DNA of 43,000 bases, from positions 1-43,000 of the forward strand of contig JAKBBP010000021.1 of assembly GCA_021808445.1 (NCBI GenBank), written 5' to 3'. The stretch comes from Pseudomonadota bacterium. Lineage in GTDB: Bacteria > Pseudomonadota > Gammaproteobacteria > Burkholderiales > Burkholderiaceae_C. Of the stretch, positions 13,146 to 21,433 are shown in pieces; the stretch's first letter is position 1, and each line of letters begins with the position of its first letter. The position numbers and the translations under genes are program-made. The notes below the pieces were generated by a model, which was not told the DNA's origin, ran no database searches, and saw only the letters and a list, made by a program, of their open reading frames with translations.

Positions 13146-14375
13146 TCAGCTCAGGAGGCTGGAAAAAGGCAGGAATCGTACCCTGTCGCCGGCGGAGAAG
13201 GTCTGCCCGGCGGGGTTGTCCACCAGTCCGTCGGCCCACACGGTGGAGCTGAGCACCGCCGAGTTCTGCTCCGGGTACAGCTCCACGCGGCCCTGCTCGT
13301 CCAGGCGAGCGCGCAGGAATTCGCGTCGCCGGTCGGCTCGCGGCCAGGCGCTGGCGCTGGGCAGCAGCAGCGCCTGCGGCTGCAGTTGCGATGCCCCCTG
13401 CAGCGCCAGCACGAAGGGCCGCACGAACAGCAGGAAGGTGACGAAGCTCGACACGGGATTGCCCGGCAGGCCGATGAAGTGTGCCGAGCCGCCCCCTTCG
13501 CGATGCAAGGCGCCGAAGGCCAGCGGCTTGCCCGGCTTCATCGCGATGCGCCAATGCACAAGACGCCCCTGCGACTCCACGGCCGGGCGCACATGGTCCT
13601 CGCCGCCCACCGACATGCCGCCGGAACTCAGCACCAGGTCGTGCCCCGAGGCTGCGCCTCGCAGGGCCTCGCGGGTGGCCTGCAGGGTATCGGCCACCTG
13701 GCCCAGATCGCTGACTTCGCATCCCTGGGCCTCGAGCATCGCGCGCAACATGCTTCGATTGCTGTTGTACACGCTGCCAGGTCGCAGCGCCTGCCCGGGC
13801 TGCGCCAACTCGTCTCCGGTGCACAGCAAGGCCACCCGCGGGCGCGCGGCCACCTGCAAGGCGGCCACTCCGACCGAGGCGGCCTGCCCGACATCCTGGG
13901 GACGCAGCCGCTGCCCGCGCCGCAACACCACGCTGCCTGTGCGCACGTCGAAACCGCGGGGCCGTACCCATTCCCCGACTCGCGGCAGGTGGTCCACCAG
14001 CACCTCCTCGCCTTCGACGCGGCATTGCTCCTGCATGACCACCGCATCGGCCCCCGGCGGGATCGGCGCGCCGGTGAAGATTCGCGCGGCCTCTCCCTCG
14101 CCCAAGGCCGTGCCGACCTGCCCCGCTGCGATGCGCTGCGTCACGCGCAGGCGAGTGCCCGGCGCACGAAGGTCGGCGCTGCGCAGTGCATAGCCATCCA
14201 TCTGGCTGTTGTCCAGCCCGGGCACGTCGATGGTGCTGGACACATCCTGCGCCAGCACCCGTCCCGACGCCCGCTCGAGCGCCACGAGCTCTGCCGGCAC
14301 CCCAGGCCGCGCCTGCGCCAGCAGCAAGCTCAGTGCGGAATCGACATCCAGAACCTCGGAAACTGCATCAGACAT
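13146..14375 (-). CDS. moeA: Molybdopterin molybdenumtransferase
   Basis: Inserts molybdenum into adenylylated molybdopterin to give the active cofactor. The 409-residue protein has the MoeA layout: VDVPGLDNSQMDGYALR-like N-terminal block (here DVPGLDNSQMDGYALR), GAPIPPGADAVVMQE, the MoCF-binding domain with STGDEL-type CTGDELAQPG and SSGGMSVGGEDH, and NPVSSFVTF. ATG at 14375 gives a standard MoeA N-terminus (MSDAVSEVLDVDSALSLL); the frame stays open further upstream, but that part is low-quality sequence. It is separated from the upstream autotransporter stop by 127 bases, so whether it shares that transcript is unclear. Confidence 0.95.
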   Translation of the reverse strand: MSDAVSEVLDVDSALSLLLAQARPGVPAELVALERASGRVLAQDVSSTIDVPGLDNSQMDGYALRSADLRAPGTRLRVTQRIAAGQVGTALGEGEAARIFTGAPIPPGADAVVMQEQCRVEGEEVLVDHLPRVGEWVRPRGFDVRTGSVVLRRGQRLRPQDVGQAASVGVAALQVAARPRVALLCTGDELAQPGQALRPGSVYNSNRSMLRAMLEAQGCEVSDLGQVADTLQATREALRGAASGHDLVLSSGGMSVGGEDHVRPAVESQGRLVHWRIAMKPGKPLAFGALHREGGGSAHFIGLPGNPVSSFVTFLLFVRPFVLALQGASQLQPQALLLPSASAWPRADRRREFLRARLDEQGRVELYPEQNSAVLSSTVWADGLVDNPAGQTFSAGDRVRFLPFSSLLS

Positions 14376-14502
14376 CGGTGACGCGAGCCCTTCCTGCGAA
14401 CGAGCGGCCCCACGCCGCCCTCGAGGTCGATGATACGAGGGAGCAGGCTGCTCGATGCGCCGGTCTTTCGGCTCGCGGCGCTGAGGCGGGACGCAGGGGA
14501 AT

Positions 14503-17500
14503 TCAGAAATGCCATACCGCACGCAGCGTGAAGGCATTGCCCCGATAGCTCTGCCCCGTGCTGCCCTCGTAGGCCACGCCCACGCGCAGATGCCGGCCCA
14601 CGCGGGCGTGCAATCCCAGGGTGCCCTGGTACACGTTGCGATCCGGGGCCACGCCGTAGGTGGTGAACGAGGAGCCAGGGATGCCGTTGAATTGCAGGCT
14701 CACGTGATCGATGGGCTCCTTGATCGCGTGGCGCACACCCAGGCCCGCGCTGAAGGTCCAGTGCACCCCGCCGCGCTCCCATCGCTTGTCCAGGCGCACG
14801 GCGGCCAGCGCGCTGCTGGCGTATTGGCATTGGGAAGGCACGCTCAGGCCCAGCTGGCTGTTCGCCTCGCTCACGGATTGCAGCGCCAGGTACTGCAGGT
14901 TCAGGCCCAGCAGCGGGGTGATGGAGAGATTGCGCCCTGGCACCCGCAAGGTGCGCCCCACCCGAGTCTGCGAGCTCAGCACGTAGGCCTCGCGTGAGGC
15001 GCCGATGGTCTGCACCGGGCCTTGGCTATAGCCCAGCACAGTGCCCAGGCGCACAGGCCCCAGATCGCGAAAGGCGAAGGCACCGCCGTGCCACAAGGTG
15101 GCGCTCAGGCTGTCGCCGGCGCCGCTGCGGATGGCCCCCAGGTGCAGGACCCCGGCAAGCGCCCCCATGTGCCAGGGACCGCGCCGTCCCTGGTCTCCCA
15201 GCGTGAAGCTCTGCGCTCCCTCGCGCGTCGAATCGGCATTGCCGTCTCCCAGAAGGTGAGTCGCGCGAGCGCCGCCGATCAGGAACAGGCTGTGCACCCC
15301 GTGGGGGTCCAGCTGTTGCGAAAGATTCATGCGGGAAAAGACCTGCTGCCACGACCAGTTCACGTCATGGAGCAGCCAGCCCGGGCTTTGCGCGTACATC
15401 TGCCCGTCCATCTGATCGAGTGCGCGCGCCAGTTGTTGCGGCGGCAGATTGTTCAGGTTGTCGAGTCCGCTGTAGAGCGTCCCGGTGGCGCTTGCGATGG
15501 CTCCGGTCAGCGCGTTCGCCGGACCGACGGTGTTCGGCGTGTGTGCGTTGGCCGTGAAGTTGCCCTGGGGGAACAGACTCAGCAGCACCTGAGGATCATT
15601 CAGATAGGTCAGCTGGTAGCCGTACAGGCTGCCCAGGCCCACGAGTTGCACCTGGCTGAATGTGCCCGACAGGGTGGTCGTGGACGGCGCCTGCACCAGG
15701 ATGTACTGGTTTTTCTGGTAACTGCCCGGCGTCGCGACCACCTGCAGGGTCCCGTTCAGGTTCACCGAGCTGCCATGGACCACCAGCTGGCCATTGCTGC
15801 CCGGTGCCAGGCTGAGGCGCAGAACCCCGGAGGCTGCCTGCGTGTAGGCCCCGTCCACGCTCAGCACAGCTCCCGCGTGGGTGCTGGAGCCGACCGCGAC
15901 GATCCCCTGGTTGTCCAGCGCGCCGCCGATCGTGGCCGAATCACTCTGCAAGGTGCCAGCGCTTTGCACCAGCACTGCGGAAGCCAGGCTCGCTCCCGCC
16001 GACAGGCCCAGGGTGCCGCCCTGGATGGTCGTCCCACCCTGGTAGCTCTGCGTGCCGGAAAGAATTTCCTGGCCGGCCAGCAGACTCAGCGCGCCGGCGC
16101 CAACGATGGTGCCGCTCATGGTGCCGGCGGCGTTGGTCAGGCTCAGCGTGTTGTTTCCGAGGCTCACCTGGCCGCTGCCACCCAGGCTGGCCAAGCTGAC
16201 GCCGTAGCTGCTGCTGGAAATGTCCAGGGTGCCGTTGTCGCTCACCGCGGAATCAGGCAGCGAGCCGGCCCCGGTCAAGGCCAGGGTCGCGCCGGACTCG
16301 ATGAGGGTGGTGCCACTGTAGGTGCTGGGGGCGCTCAGCGTGGCGGTACCGGCTTGGACATCGACGTTGCCGCTGCCCTCGATGGGCAGCCTGTAGGTTT
16401 CGGTGTCGTTGACAAAGCTCAGCGTGCCGTTGTCCACCAGCGGGGATGCGAGCTCGCCCATGCCGGACAATTCGATTCCGGCACCACTGTCGATGATGGT
16501 CGTCCCGGTGTAGGTCTGAATGCTGTAGAAGTCCTGGACACCTCCGGTGACATGCACTCCGCCGGCGCCCGAGATCACTCCAGCGAGGGAGATCCCATTG
16601 CCCGCGGTGATGGTCAAGGTCTGCGAGCCCAGCGTGACATTTCCGATGCCCGAGATGCTGCCCACGGAGGCGCCGGAAACGGTCGGGGAAATATCCAGGT
16701 TGCCCGCAAGGACGACCGAGGCCTTGCTCAGCGAAGCCGTGCCGACCAGGGACAGCGTGGCCCCGGCGAAGGGTTCGATGATCCCTGTGAACCCGCTCTG
16801 GCCGCCCAGTGACAGGGTACTCGCCCCTTGGATGAACAGATTGCCGCTGCCGCTGATCGCGCCGCCCAGGGTTCCGCTGGCTTGGGTGATCGCCAGCGTG
16901 CCGGCCCCCAGCGCAAGATTCCCCGTGCCGGTCACATTCAGCACGTTGACCTGGGTCGTGGCTCCCGAGATGTCCAGGGTTCCGTCGTCGGCGATGGGCG
17001 AACTCGACAAGGTGGCACTGCCCGTCAACGCGAGGGTGGCGCCGCTGGCGATCGTCGTCGCCCCCGTATAGGTGTTGCTGCCGCTGAGGGCCTGTGTGCC
17101 TCCCAGCACATTCACGCTGCCGCCGGTGCCTTCGATGCTGCCGGCGTAACTGGTACTGGCGTTGCTGATGTCCAGCACGCCCGAGCTTCCCAGGTTGAGC
17201 ACGCCTGTGGAAGCTCCGCTCAGCGACGCCACCGTCGACGCCGAGGTCGTGGCGCTCAGATCCAGCGTGCCGTCGATTTGCGCCGTGCCCTGCGCGGACA
17301 AGGGACTTGCGCCGAGCACCACATTGCTCGACGCGACCACCATGAGTCCGGCGCCCAGGGTCATGCCATTGTCCACCGTCATCGTCCCGCCACCGCCGAA
17401 CTCGAGCGTACTTGCGCCCTGGCCCGCACTCCAGCTCACCCCGGCGGCGAGGGTCACGGCGTTGCCCAGTGTGCTCAGGATACTGGTCCCCGTGCCCACC

Positions 17501-17850
17501 GCGGTGACTCCGTCCTGGAAGCTCGAATTGGTGGAAAAGCCGAGCGCGGAAGGCGCCCCGGTGCCCGAGCCTTCCAGCTCCACCAGGGTGCCCGCGGGAA
17601 GCGTGTACGTGGGGGTGATTTTCAGCAGCACGCCCGAATTCACCACCAGCGGGTTGCTGCTAGCTGCCCGCGCCCACGGGGCCGTGCAGGCGAGCAGGAA
17701 GCTTGCGGCCACCAGCGCGCGTGCAGCCTTGTTCAAAGCTCCCGGGACGCGGCCCCGGGTAGGCGCGGGGCGCGGCGAACGACCGCCGACTCTCCCGACG
17801 CCGAAGACGCCTTGGGGCGGCGCCAGAGTCGAGCTCTGCGTACCGTTCAT
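14503..17850 (-). CDS. Type Va autotransporter with repeat-rich beta-helix passenger
   Basis: A 1,115-residue self-secreted surface protein. A polar 40-residue N-terminal extension precedes the signal sequence (ALVAASFLLACTAPWARA, cleavage near 62). The passenger (about 63-780) is Gly/Ser/Thr-rich with repeated passenger-associated modules of the form YTGATTIASGATLALTG...DDGTLDIS, seen near 260-295, 446-480, 510-545 and 602-625. These build a right-handed beta-helix. The C-terminal translocator barrel (about 850-1115) ends in the classic aromatic motif AVWHF. ATG at 17850 has CAGGGG 8 bases upstream. No protease triad or known adhesin domain is evident; role in adhesion or aggregation is only a guess. 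A promoter and an inverted repeat lie upstream. It interrupts the usual mobB/thrC-moeA neighbourhood, suggesting insertion of an accessory gene. Confidence 0.92.
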   Translation of the reverse strand: MNGTQSSTLAPPQGVFGVGRVGGRSPRPAPTRGRVPGALNKAARALVAASFLLACTAPWARAASSNPLVVNSGVLLKITPTYTLPAGTLVELEGSGTGAPSALGFSTNSSFQDGVTAVGTGTSILSTLGNAVTLAAGVSWSAGQGASTLEFGGGGTMTVDNGMTLGAGLMVVASSNVVLGASPLSAQGTAQIDGTLDLSATTSASTVASLSGASTGVLNLGSSGVLDISNASTSYAGSIEGTGGSVNVLGGTQALSGSNTYTGATTIASGATLALTGSATLSSSPIADDGTLDISGATTQVNVLNVTGTGNLALGAGTLAITQASGTLGGAISGSGNLFIQGASTLSLGGQSGFTGIIEPFAGATLSLVGTASLSKASVVLAGNLDISPTVSGASVGSISGIGNVTLGSQTLTITAGNGISLAGVISGAGGVHVTGGVQDFYSIQTYTGTTIIDSGAGIELSGMGELASPLVDNGTLSFVNDTETYRLPIEGSGNVDVQAGTATLSAPSTYSGTTLIESGATLALTGAGSLPDSAVSDNGTLDISSSSYGVSLASLGGSGQVSLGNNTLSLTNAAGTMSGTIVGAGALSLLAGQEILSGTQSYQGGTTIQGGTLGLSAGASLASAVLVQSAGTLQSDSATIGGALDNQGIVAVGSSTHAGAVLSVDGAYTQAASGVLRLSLAPGSNGQLVVHGSSVNLNGTLQVVATPGSYQKNQYILVQAPSTTTLSGTFSQVQLVGLGSLYGYQLTYLNDPQVLLSLFPQGNFTANAHTPNTVGPANALTGAIASATGTLYSGLDNLNNLPPQQLARALDQMDGQMYAQSPGWLLHDVNWSWQQVFSRMNLSQQLDPHGVHSLFLIGGARATHLLGDGNADSTREGAQSFTLGDQGRRGPWHMGALAGVLHLGAIRSGAGDSLSATLWHGGAFAFRDLGPVRLGTVLGYSQGPVQTIGASREAYVLSSQTRVGRTLRVPGRNLSITPLLGLNLQYLALQSVSEANSQLGLSVPSQCQYASSALAAVRLDKRWERGGVHWTFSAGLGVRHAIKEPIDHVSLQFNGIPGSSFTTYGVAPDRNVYQGTLGLHARVGRHLRVGVAYEGSTGQSYRGNAFTLRAVWHF

Positions 17851-17928
17851 GTGATGACCCCTGTTCTTTTGGCAATGCCTCGACAAACAGCTGGCACGAA
17901 AATCTCCCTGTGCGCAGCGAGTCATCGA

Positions 17929-17958
17929 ATTATTAGCCGGGCCTCCACATTCTGTTAT
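17929..17958 (-). promoter_or_regulatory. Candidate promoter of the autotransporter
   Basis: On the minus strand, ATAACA (17958-17953) and AATAAT (17934-17929) resemble -35 and -10 elements with an 18-base spacer, in an AT-rich island about 80 bases before the gene. The -35 overlaps the left arm of an inverted repeat. Consensus fit is moderate. Confidence 0.4.
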
Positions 17959-17986
17959 GAATGAACGAACAAAAGGCCATTCATAA
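17955..17986. promoter_or_regulatory. Operator-like inverted repeat upstream of the autotransporter
   Basis: Perfect 9-bp arms TTATGAATG (17955-17963) and CATTCATAA (17978-17986) are separated by 14 bases, a centre-to-centre distance of 23 bp or about two helical turns. The dyad overlaps the candidate -35 of the autotransporter. No poly-T follows, so a protein binding site is more likely than a terminator. Confidence 0.5.
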
Positions 17987-18038
17987 ATCGTTCCCGAATC
18001 GCCACCCGATCATTGAGCGGGTTGCGAAACGAACGATT
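17986..18038. repeat. Inverted repeat at the mobB stop codon
   Basis: AATCGTTC (17986-17993) and GAACGATT (18031-18038) form 8-bp arms; an inner ACCCG/CGGGT pair could extend the structure. It spans the mobB stop and adjoins the dyad at 17955-17986. It may end mobB transcription, although no T-tract is present. Confidence 0.35.
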
Positions 18039-18606
18039 ATTTTCCCGAAACGAATAAATGACGATTTTCGATCAACCAATCTGCCACGGACCGCGGCCGC
18101 TGCAATTCCAGCAACGCCCGCGCAGGCAGGTTTCGTGCGGCGCCGGCATCCCCCGGCACGGCTGGCGAAGGAGCGCCGAACAGCCCGCTCGGCGGCGCGG
18201 CCTCGGTGGCCAGCGCCACCACGCCCGGGTCCTCGGGCAGGGTCAGAGGCCGGCCGGCAGATGCGCGCCAGATTTCGATCTTGGAAATCGGCGCATTCCG
18301 ATAACCCTCGACAAATACCCAATCCACGGGATCGAGTCTTCGCAGCAGCTCATCCAGTTCATATTCCCTGGGCTCGGAGGTTTCTCGCTGCAGCGCCAGG
18401 AGATACGGAGAGGCGACCAGAACTTCATAGGCGCCGGCCTTGCGATGCCGCCAGGAATCCTTTCCCTGCCGATCCAGCTCGAAACCGTGATGCGCATGTT
18501 TGATGACCGAGCAGCGCAGCCCGCGCGCCGCGAATTCAGGCAGCAGGGCTTCGATCAGCGTGGTCTTCCCGCTTCCGGAAAATCCCACGAATCCCGCGAC
18601 GTGCAT
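18037..18606 (-). CDS. mobB: Molybdopterin-guanine dinucleotide biosynthesis protein B
   Basis: A P-loop GTPase that assists conversion of molybdopterin to its guanine dinucleotide form, working with MobA. The 189-residue protein starts MHVAGFVGFSGSGKTT, with Walker A at 8-16. IKHAHHGFELDRQGKDSWRHR, the conserved MobB block, is visible in part as KHAHHGFELD, and VDWVFVEGYR matches the second block. A linker rich in Ala and Pro (about 130-160) precedes a helical tail. ATG at 18606 has AAGGGGG 4 bases upstream. It follows thrC by 20 bases, so it is probably transcribed with hom-thrC. Its natural partners moeA-moaD-moaE lie beyond the autotransporter. No MobA gene is visible here. Confidence 0.9.
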   Translation of the reverse strand: MHVAGFVGFSGSGKTTLIEALLPEFAARGLRCSVIKHAHHGFELDRQGKDSWRHRKAGAYEVLVASPYLLALQRETSEPREYELDELLRRLDPVDWVFVEGYRNAPISKIEIWRASAGRPLTLPEDPGVVALATEAAPPSGLFGAPSPAVPGDAGAARNLPARALLELQRPRSVADWLIENRHLFVSGK

Positions 18607-18626
18607 GGCGCCCCCTTTGCGCAAAC

Positions 18627-20033
18627 TCAGCAATGCTCGGCGATATAGGTTTTCAAGGCATCCACGTCGGGCTTCATGACCACGAAGCGCTGAGGCAGGG
18701 ACTCGAGGTCCCGTGCCGACTCGGGGCGCTGCGGATCTCGTCCGATGGCCTCGCGGATGGTGGCCTCGAACTTGGCCGGAAGCGCGGTTTCCACGACCAG
18801 CATGGGCACGCCGGGCTCCAGGTGGCGCCGCGCCACCGCGACGCCATCGGCGGTATGCGGGTCGATCACCACTGCGCTGGCCTCGAAGGTCTCGCGGATG
18901 GTGCGCACCCGCGTGGCATGGTCGCTGCTGCCCGAGACCATGCCCTCGCGCATGCGCGCGAAGGCCGCATCGGCCGACAGGTCGAATCGCCCCTGCTGCG
19001 CCAGCTGGCGCTCGAACAGGTCGCGCGTGCGCGCAGCGTCGCGTCCGAGGAGATCGAACACGAAGCGCTCGAAGTTCGAGGCCTTGGAGATGTCCATCGA
19101 CGGGCTGGAGGTCTGGTGGGTCTGCTCGGGCCCGCGTGGCCGGTACACCCCCGTGCGCAGGAACTCGTCCAGCACGTTGTTCTCGTTCGTGGCAAGCACC
19201 AGGCGGCGCAGCGGCAGGCCCATCTCGCGCGCCACGTGGGCAGCCAGGATGTTCCCGAAATTACCCGAGGGCACCGTCACGTCCAGGGGCTCGCCCACTT
19301 CGCGCACGCTGCGCAGGTAGCCGGCGAAGTAGTACACGACCTGAGCGGCCACGCGCGCCCAGTTGATGGAATTGATGGTGCCGATCTTCCAGCGGCGCTT
19401 GAACTCCAGGTCGGAGGAGACGGCCTTGACCAGATCCTGGCAGGTGTCGAACACGTCCTGCACCGCGATGTTGTGGATGTTCGGCTCGTCCAGGCTGTAC
19501 ATCTGCGCCGTCTGGAACGGGCTCATGCGCCCGAAGGGCGAAAGCATGAACACGCGGATGCCGCGCCGCCCGCGCATCGCGTACTCGGCCGCGCTGCCGG
19601 TGTCGCCCGAGGTGGCGCCGAGGATGTTGAGCTCGGCGCCGGCTGCCTCCAGCGCACGCTCGAACAGCCCGCCCAGCAACTGCATGGCCATGTCCTTGAA
19701 GGCCAGGGTCGGCCCCTGGGACACGCCGAGCAGCCCGATGCTCGCGTCCAGGCGCTGCAAGCGGATGATCTCGGGGCTGCCGAAGACCTGGGCCGTGTAG
19801 GTGCGACGCAGCAGGGCGCGCAGATCCTCGGCCGGCATCGGAGCCAGCAGGGGATGCAGCACCTCGAAGGCCATGTCCGCGTAGTCCATGGGCTGCATGC
19901 GCCGCAGCGCGGCGGCGTCGATGCGCGGATACTCCACCGGCAGATACAGGCCACCGTCGGGGGCCAGGCCCTCGAGCAGGATGTCATCGAAGCCGGCTTG
20001 CGGCGCCTGGCCGCGGGTGCTGAGGTATTTCAT
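18627..20033 (-). CDS. thrC: Threonine synthase
   Basis: A PLP enzyme that converts O-phosphohomoserine to threonine. The 468-residue length and the N-terminal MKYLSTRGQAPQAGFDD fit the fold-type II, E. coli/yeast-like threonine synthases. PLP-binding Lys113 is in TLAFKDMAMQ, and the phosphate loop GATSGDTGSAAEYA follows near 150. The ATG at 20033 overlaps the hom TGA by one base (TGATG), so the two are translationally coupled. The window has no thrB, so homoserine kinase must be encoded elsewhere. Confidence 0.96.
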   Translation of the reverse strand: MKYLSTRGQAPQAGFDDILLEGLAPDGGLYLPVEYPRIDAAALRRMQPMDYADMAFEVLHPLLAPMPAEDLRALLRRTYTAQVFGSPEIIRLQRLDASIGLLGVSQGPTLAFKDMAMQLLGGLFERALEAAGAELNILGATSGDTGSAAEYAMRGRRGIRVFMLSPFGRMSPFQTAQMYSLDEPNIHNIAVQDVFDTCQDLVKAVSSDLEFKRRWKIGTINSINWARVAAQVVYYFAGYLRSVREVGEPLDVTVPSGNFGNILAAHVAREMGLPLRRLVLATNENNVLDEFLRTGVYRPRGPEQTHQTSSPSMDISKASNFERFVFDLLGRDAARTRDLFERQLAQQGRFDLSADAAFARMREGMVSGSSDHATRVRTIRETFEASAVVIDPHTADGVAVARRHLEPGVPMLVVETALPAKFEATIREAIGRDPQRPESARDLESLPQRFVVMKPDVDALKTYIAEHC

Positions 20034-21343
20034 CAGCGCAACTCCTCCTTGCGCAGGCGCACCACCGGCGCCAGCACGGTATCCAGCGCCTGGATGCGCG
20101 CCAGCGCCTGATCCATGCGCTGCTCCAGGGTCTCGTGGGTGAGCAGGATCACGTCGGTGTGCTGGTCATCCTCGCCCGAGGGCCGCTGCAGCAGAGCGTC
20201 GATGGACATGCCATGCTCGGCCAGGATGTGGGTGATCTCGGCCAGCACCCCGGCCTCGTCGCGCACGTGGATGCGCAGGTAATAGGACGTGCGCACCTGG
20301 GGCATGGACAGGATGGGCGTGTCGGACAACGCGCCGGGCTGGAAGGCCAGGTGCGGCACGCGGTGCTCGGGGTCCGCCGTGTGCAGGCGCGTGATGTCGA
20401 CCAGATCGGCGATCACGCTCGAGGCCGTCGGCTCGGAGCCCGCGCCCTTGCCGTAGAACAGCGTGGAGCCCACCGCGTCGCCCTGCACCACCACGGCGTT
20501 CATCGCGCCTTCGACGTTGGCCACCAGCCGCGTGGCGGGGATCAGCGTGGGATGCACGCGCAGCTCGATGCCATCCTCGGCACGCCGCGTGATGCCCAGC
20601 AGCTTGATGCGGTAGCCCAACTGCTCGGCATAGCGGATGTCGGCGGTCTCGAGCTCGCGGATGCCCTGCACGTGCACGCGGTCGAACTGCACGGGCACGC
20701 CGAAGGCAATGGCACAAAGGATGGTGATCTTGTGGGCGGCATCGATGCCGTCGATGTCGAAACCGGGATCGGCCTCGGCGTAGCCCAGGCGCTGCGCCTC
20801 GGCCAGCGCGGTGGCGAAATCCACGCCCTTGTCCCGCATCGAGGACAGGATGAAATTGGTCGTGCCGTTGATGATGCCGGCCACCCACTCGATGCGATTG
20901 GCCGCCAGGCCCTCGCGCACCGCCTTGATGATGGGAATGCCCCCGGCCACCGCCGCCTCGAAGGCCACCATCACCCCATGCTGTTGCGCCGCCGCGAAAA
21001 TCTCGTTGCCATGCAGGGCCAGCAGGGCCTTGTTGGCCGTGACCACGTGCTTGCCGGCGCGAATGGCCGCCAGCACCAGCGAGCGTGCCGGCTCGATGCC
21101 GCCCATCAGCTCGGCCACGATGTCGACGTCCTCGCGCGTGGCCAGGCCCAGGAAATCATCGGTCAGGGGCAGCTTGTCGCCGATGGCGCGGCGCGCCTTG
21201 TCGGCATTGCGCGCGGCAACGGCCACCACCTCGATGCCGCGCCCGGCGCGGCGGCAGAGTTCGTCCTGGTTGCGTTGCAGCACTCGCACCACGCCCGAGG
21301 CGACGGTGCCGGCGCCGAGCAGTGCGATTCGCATGGCTTTCAT
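20033..21343 (-). CDS. hom: Homoserine dehydrogenase
   Basis: Reduces aspartate semialdehyde to homoserine, the branch point to threonine and methionine. The 436-residue monofunctional enzyme has an N-terminal NAD(P)-binding motif LLGAGTVASGVV, the catalytic domain with GIINGTTNFILSSM and EADPGFDIDGIDAAHK, and a C-terminal ACT domain (from about 355, SYYLRIHVRDEAGVLAEI) that normally mediates threonine feedback. ATG at 21343 has GGAAG 8 bases upstream; an in-frame ATG three codons later is possible. It lies 90 bases after alaA and overlaps thrC by one base. Confidence 0.96.
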   Translation of the reverse strand: MKAMRIALLGAGTVASGVVRVLQRNQDELCRRAGRGIEVVAVAARNADKARRAIGDKLPLTDDFLGLATREDVDIVAELMGGIEPARSLVLAAIRAGKHVVTANKALLALHGNEIFAAAQQHGVMVAFEAAVAGGIPIIKAVREGLAANRIEWVAGIINGTTNFILSSMRDKGVDFATALAEAQRLGYAEADPGFDIDGIDAAHKITILCAIAFGVPVQFDRVHVQGIRELETADIRYAEQLGYRIKLLGITRRAEDGIELRVHPTLIPATRLVANVEGAMNAVVVQGDAVGSTLFYGKGAGSEPTASSVIADLVDITRLHTADPEHRVPHLAFQPGALSDTPILSMPQVRTSYYLRIHVRDEAGVLAEITHILAEHGMSIDALLQRPSGEDDQHTDVILLTHETLEQRMDQALARIQALDTVLAPVVRLRKEELR

Positions 21344-21433
21344 GGGTAGAGCTTCCAGTGGCGACCACGGCCTTCGCCCGAGCGCAGTCGCGCGGCGGAC
21401 GGACGAAGGCGCCGGCCGATGGGGTTCGTGGGT

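Noticed and set aside
15022-16812. A 596-codon plus-strand frame over the autotransporter.
   Set aside because: The repeats it shows are antisense copies of the passenger repeats; the minus-strand protein has signal peptide and barrel and is clearly the real one.
15900-17500. Regularly spaced repeats that at first suggest a CRISPR array or minisatellite.
   Set aside because: Repeat units are degenerate, codon-phased and encode beta-helix modules of the autotransporter; there are no identical repeats with unique spacers.
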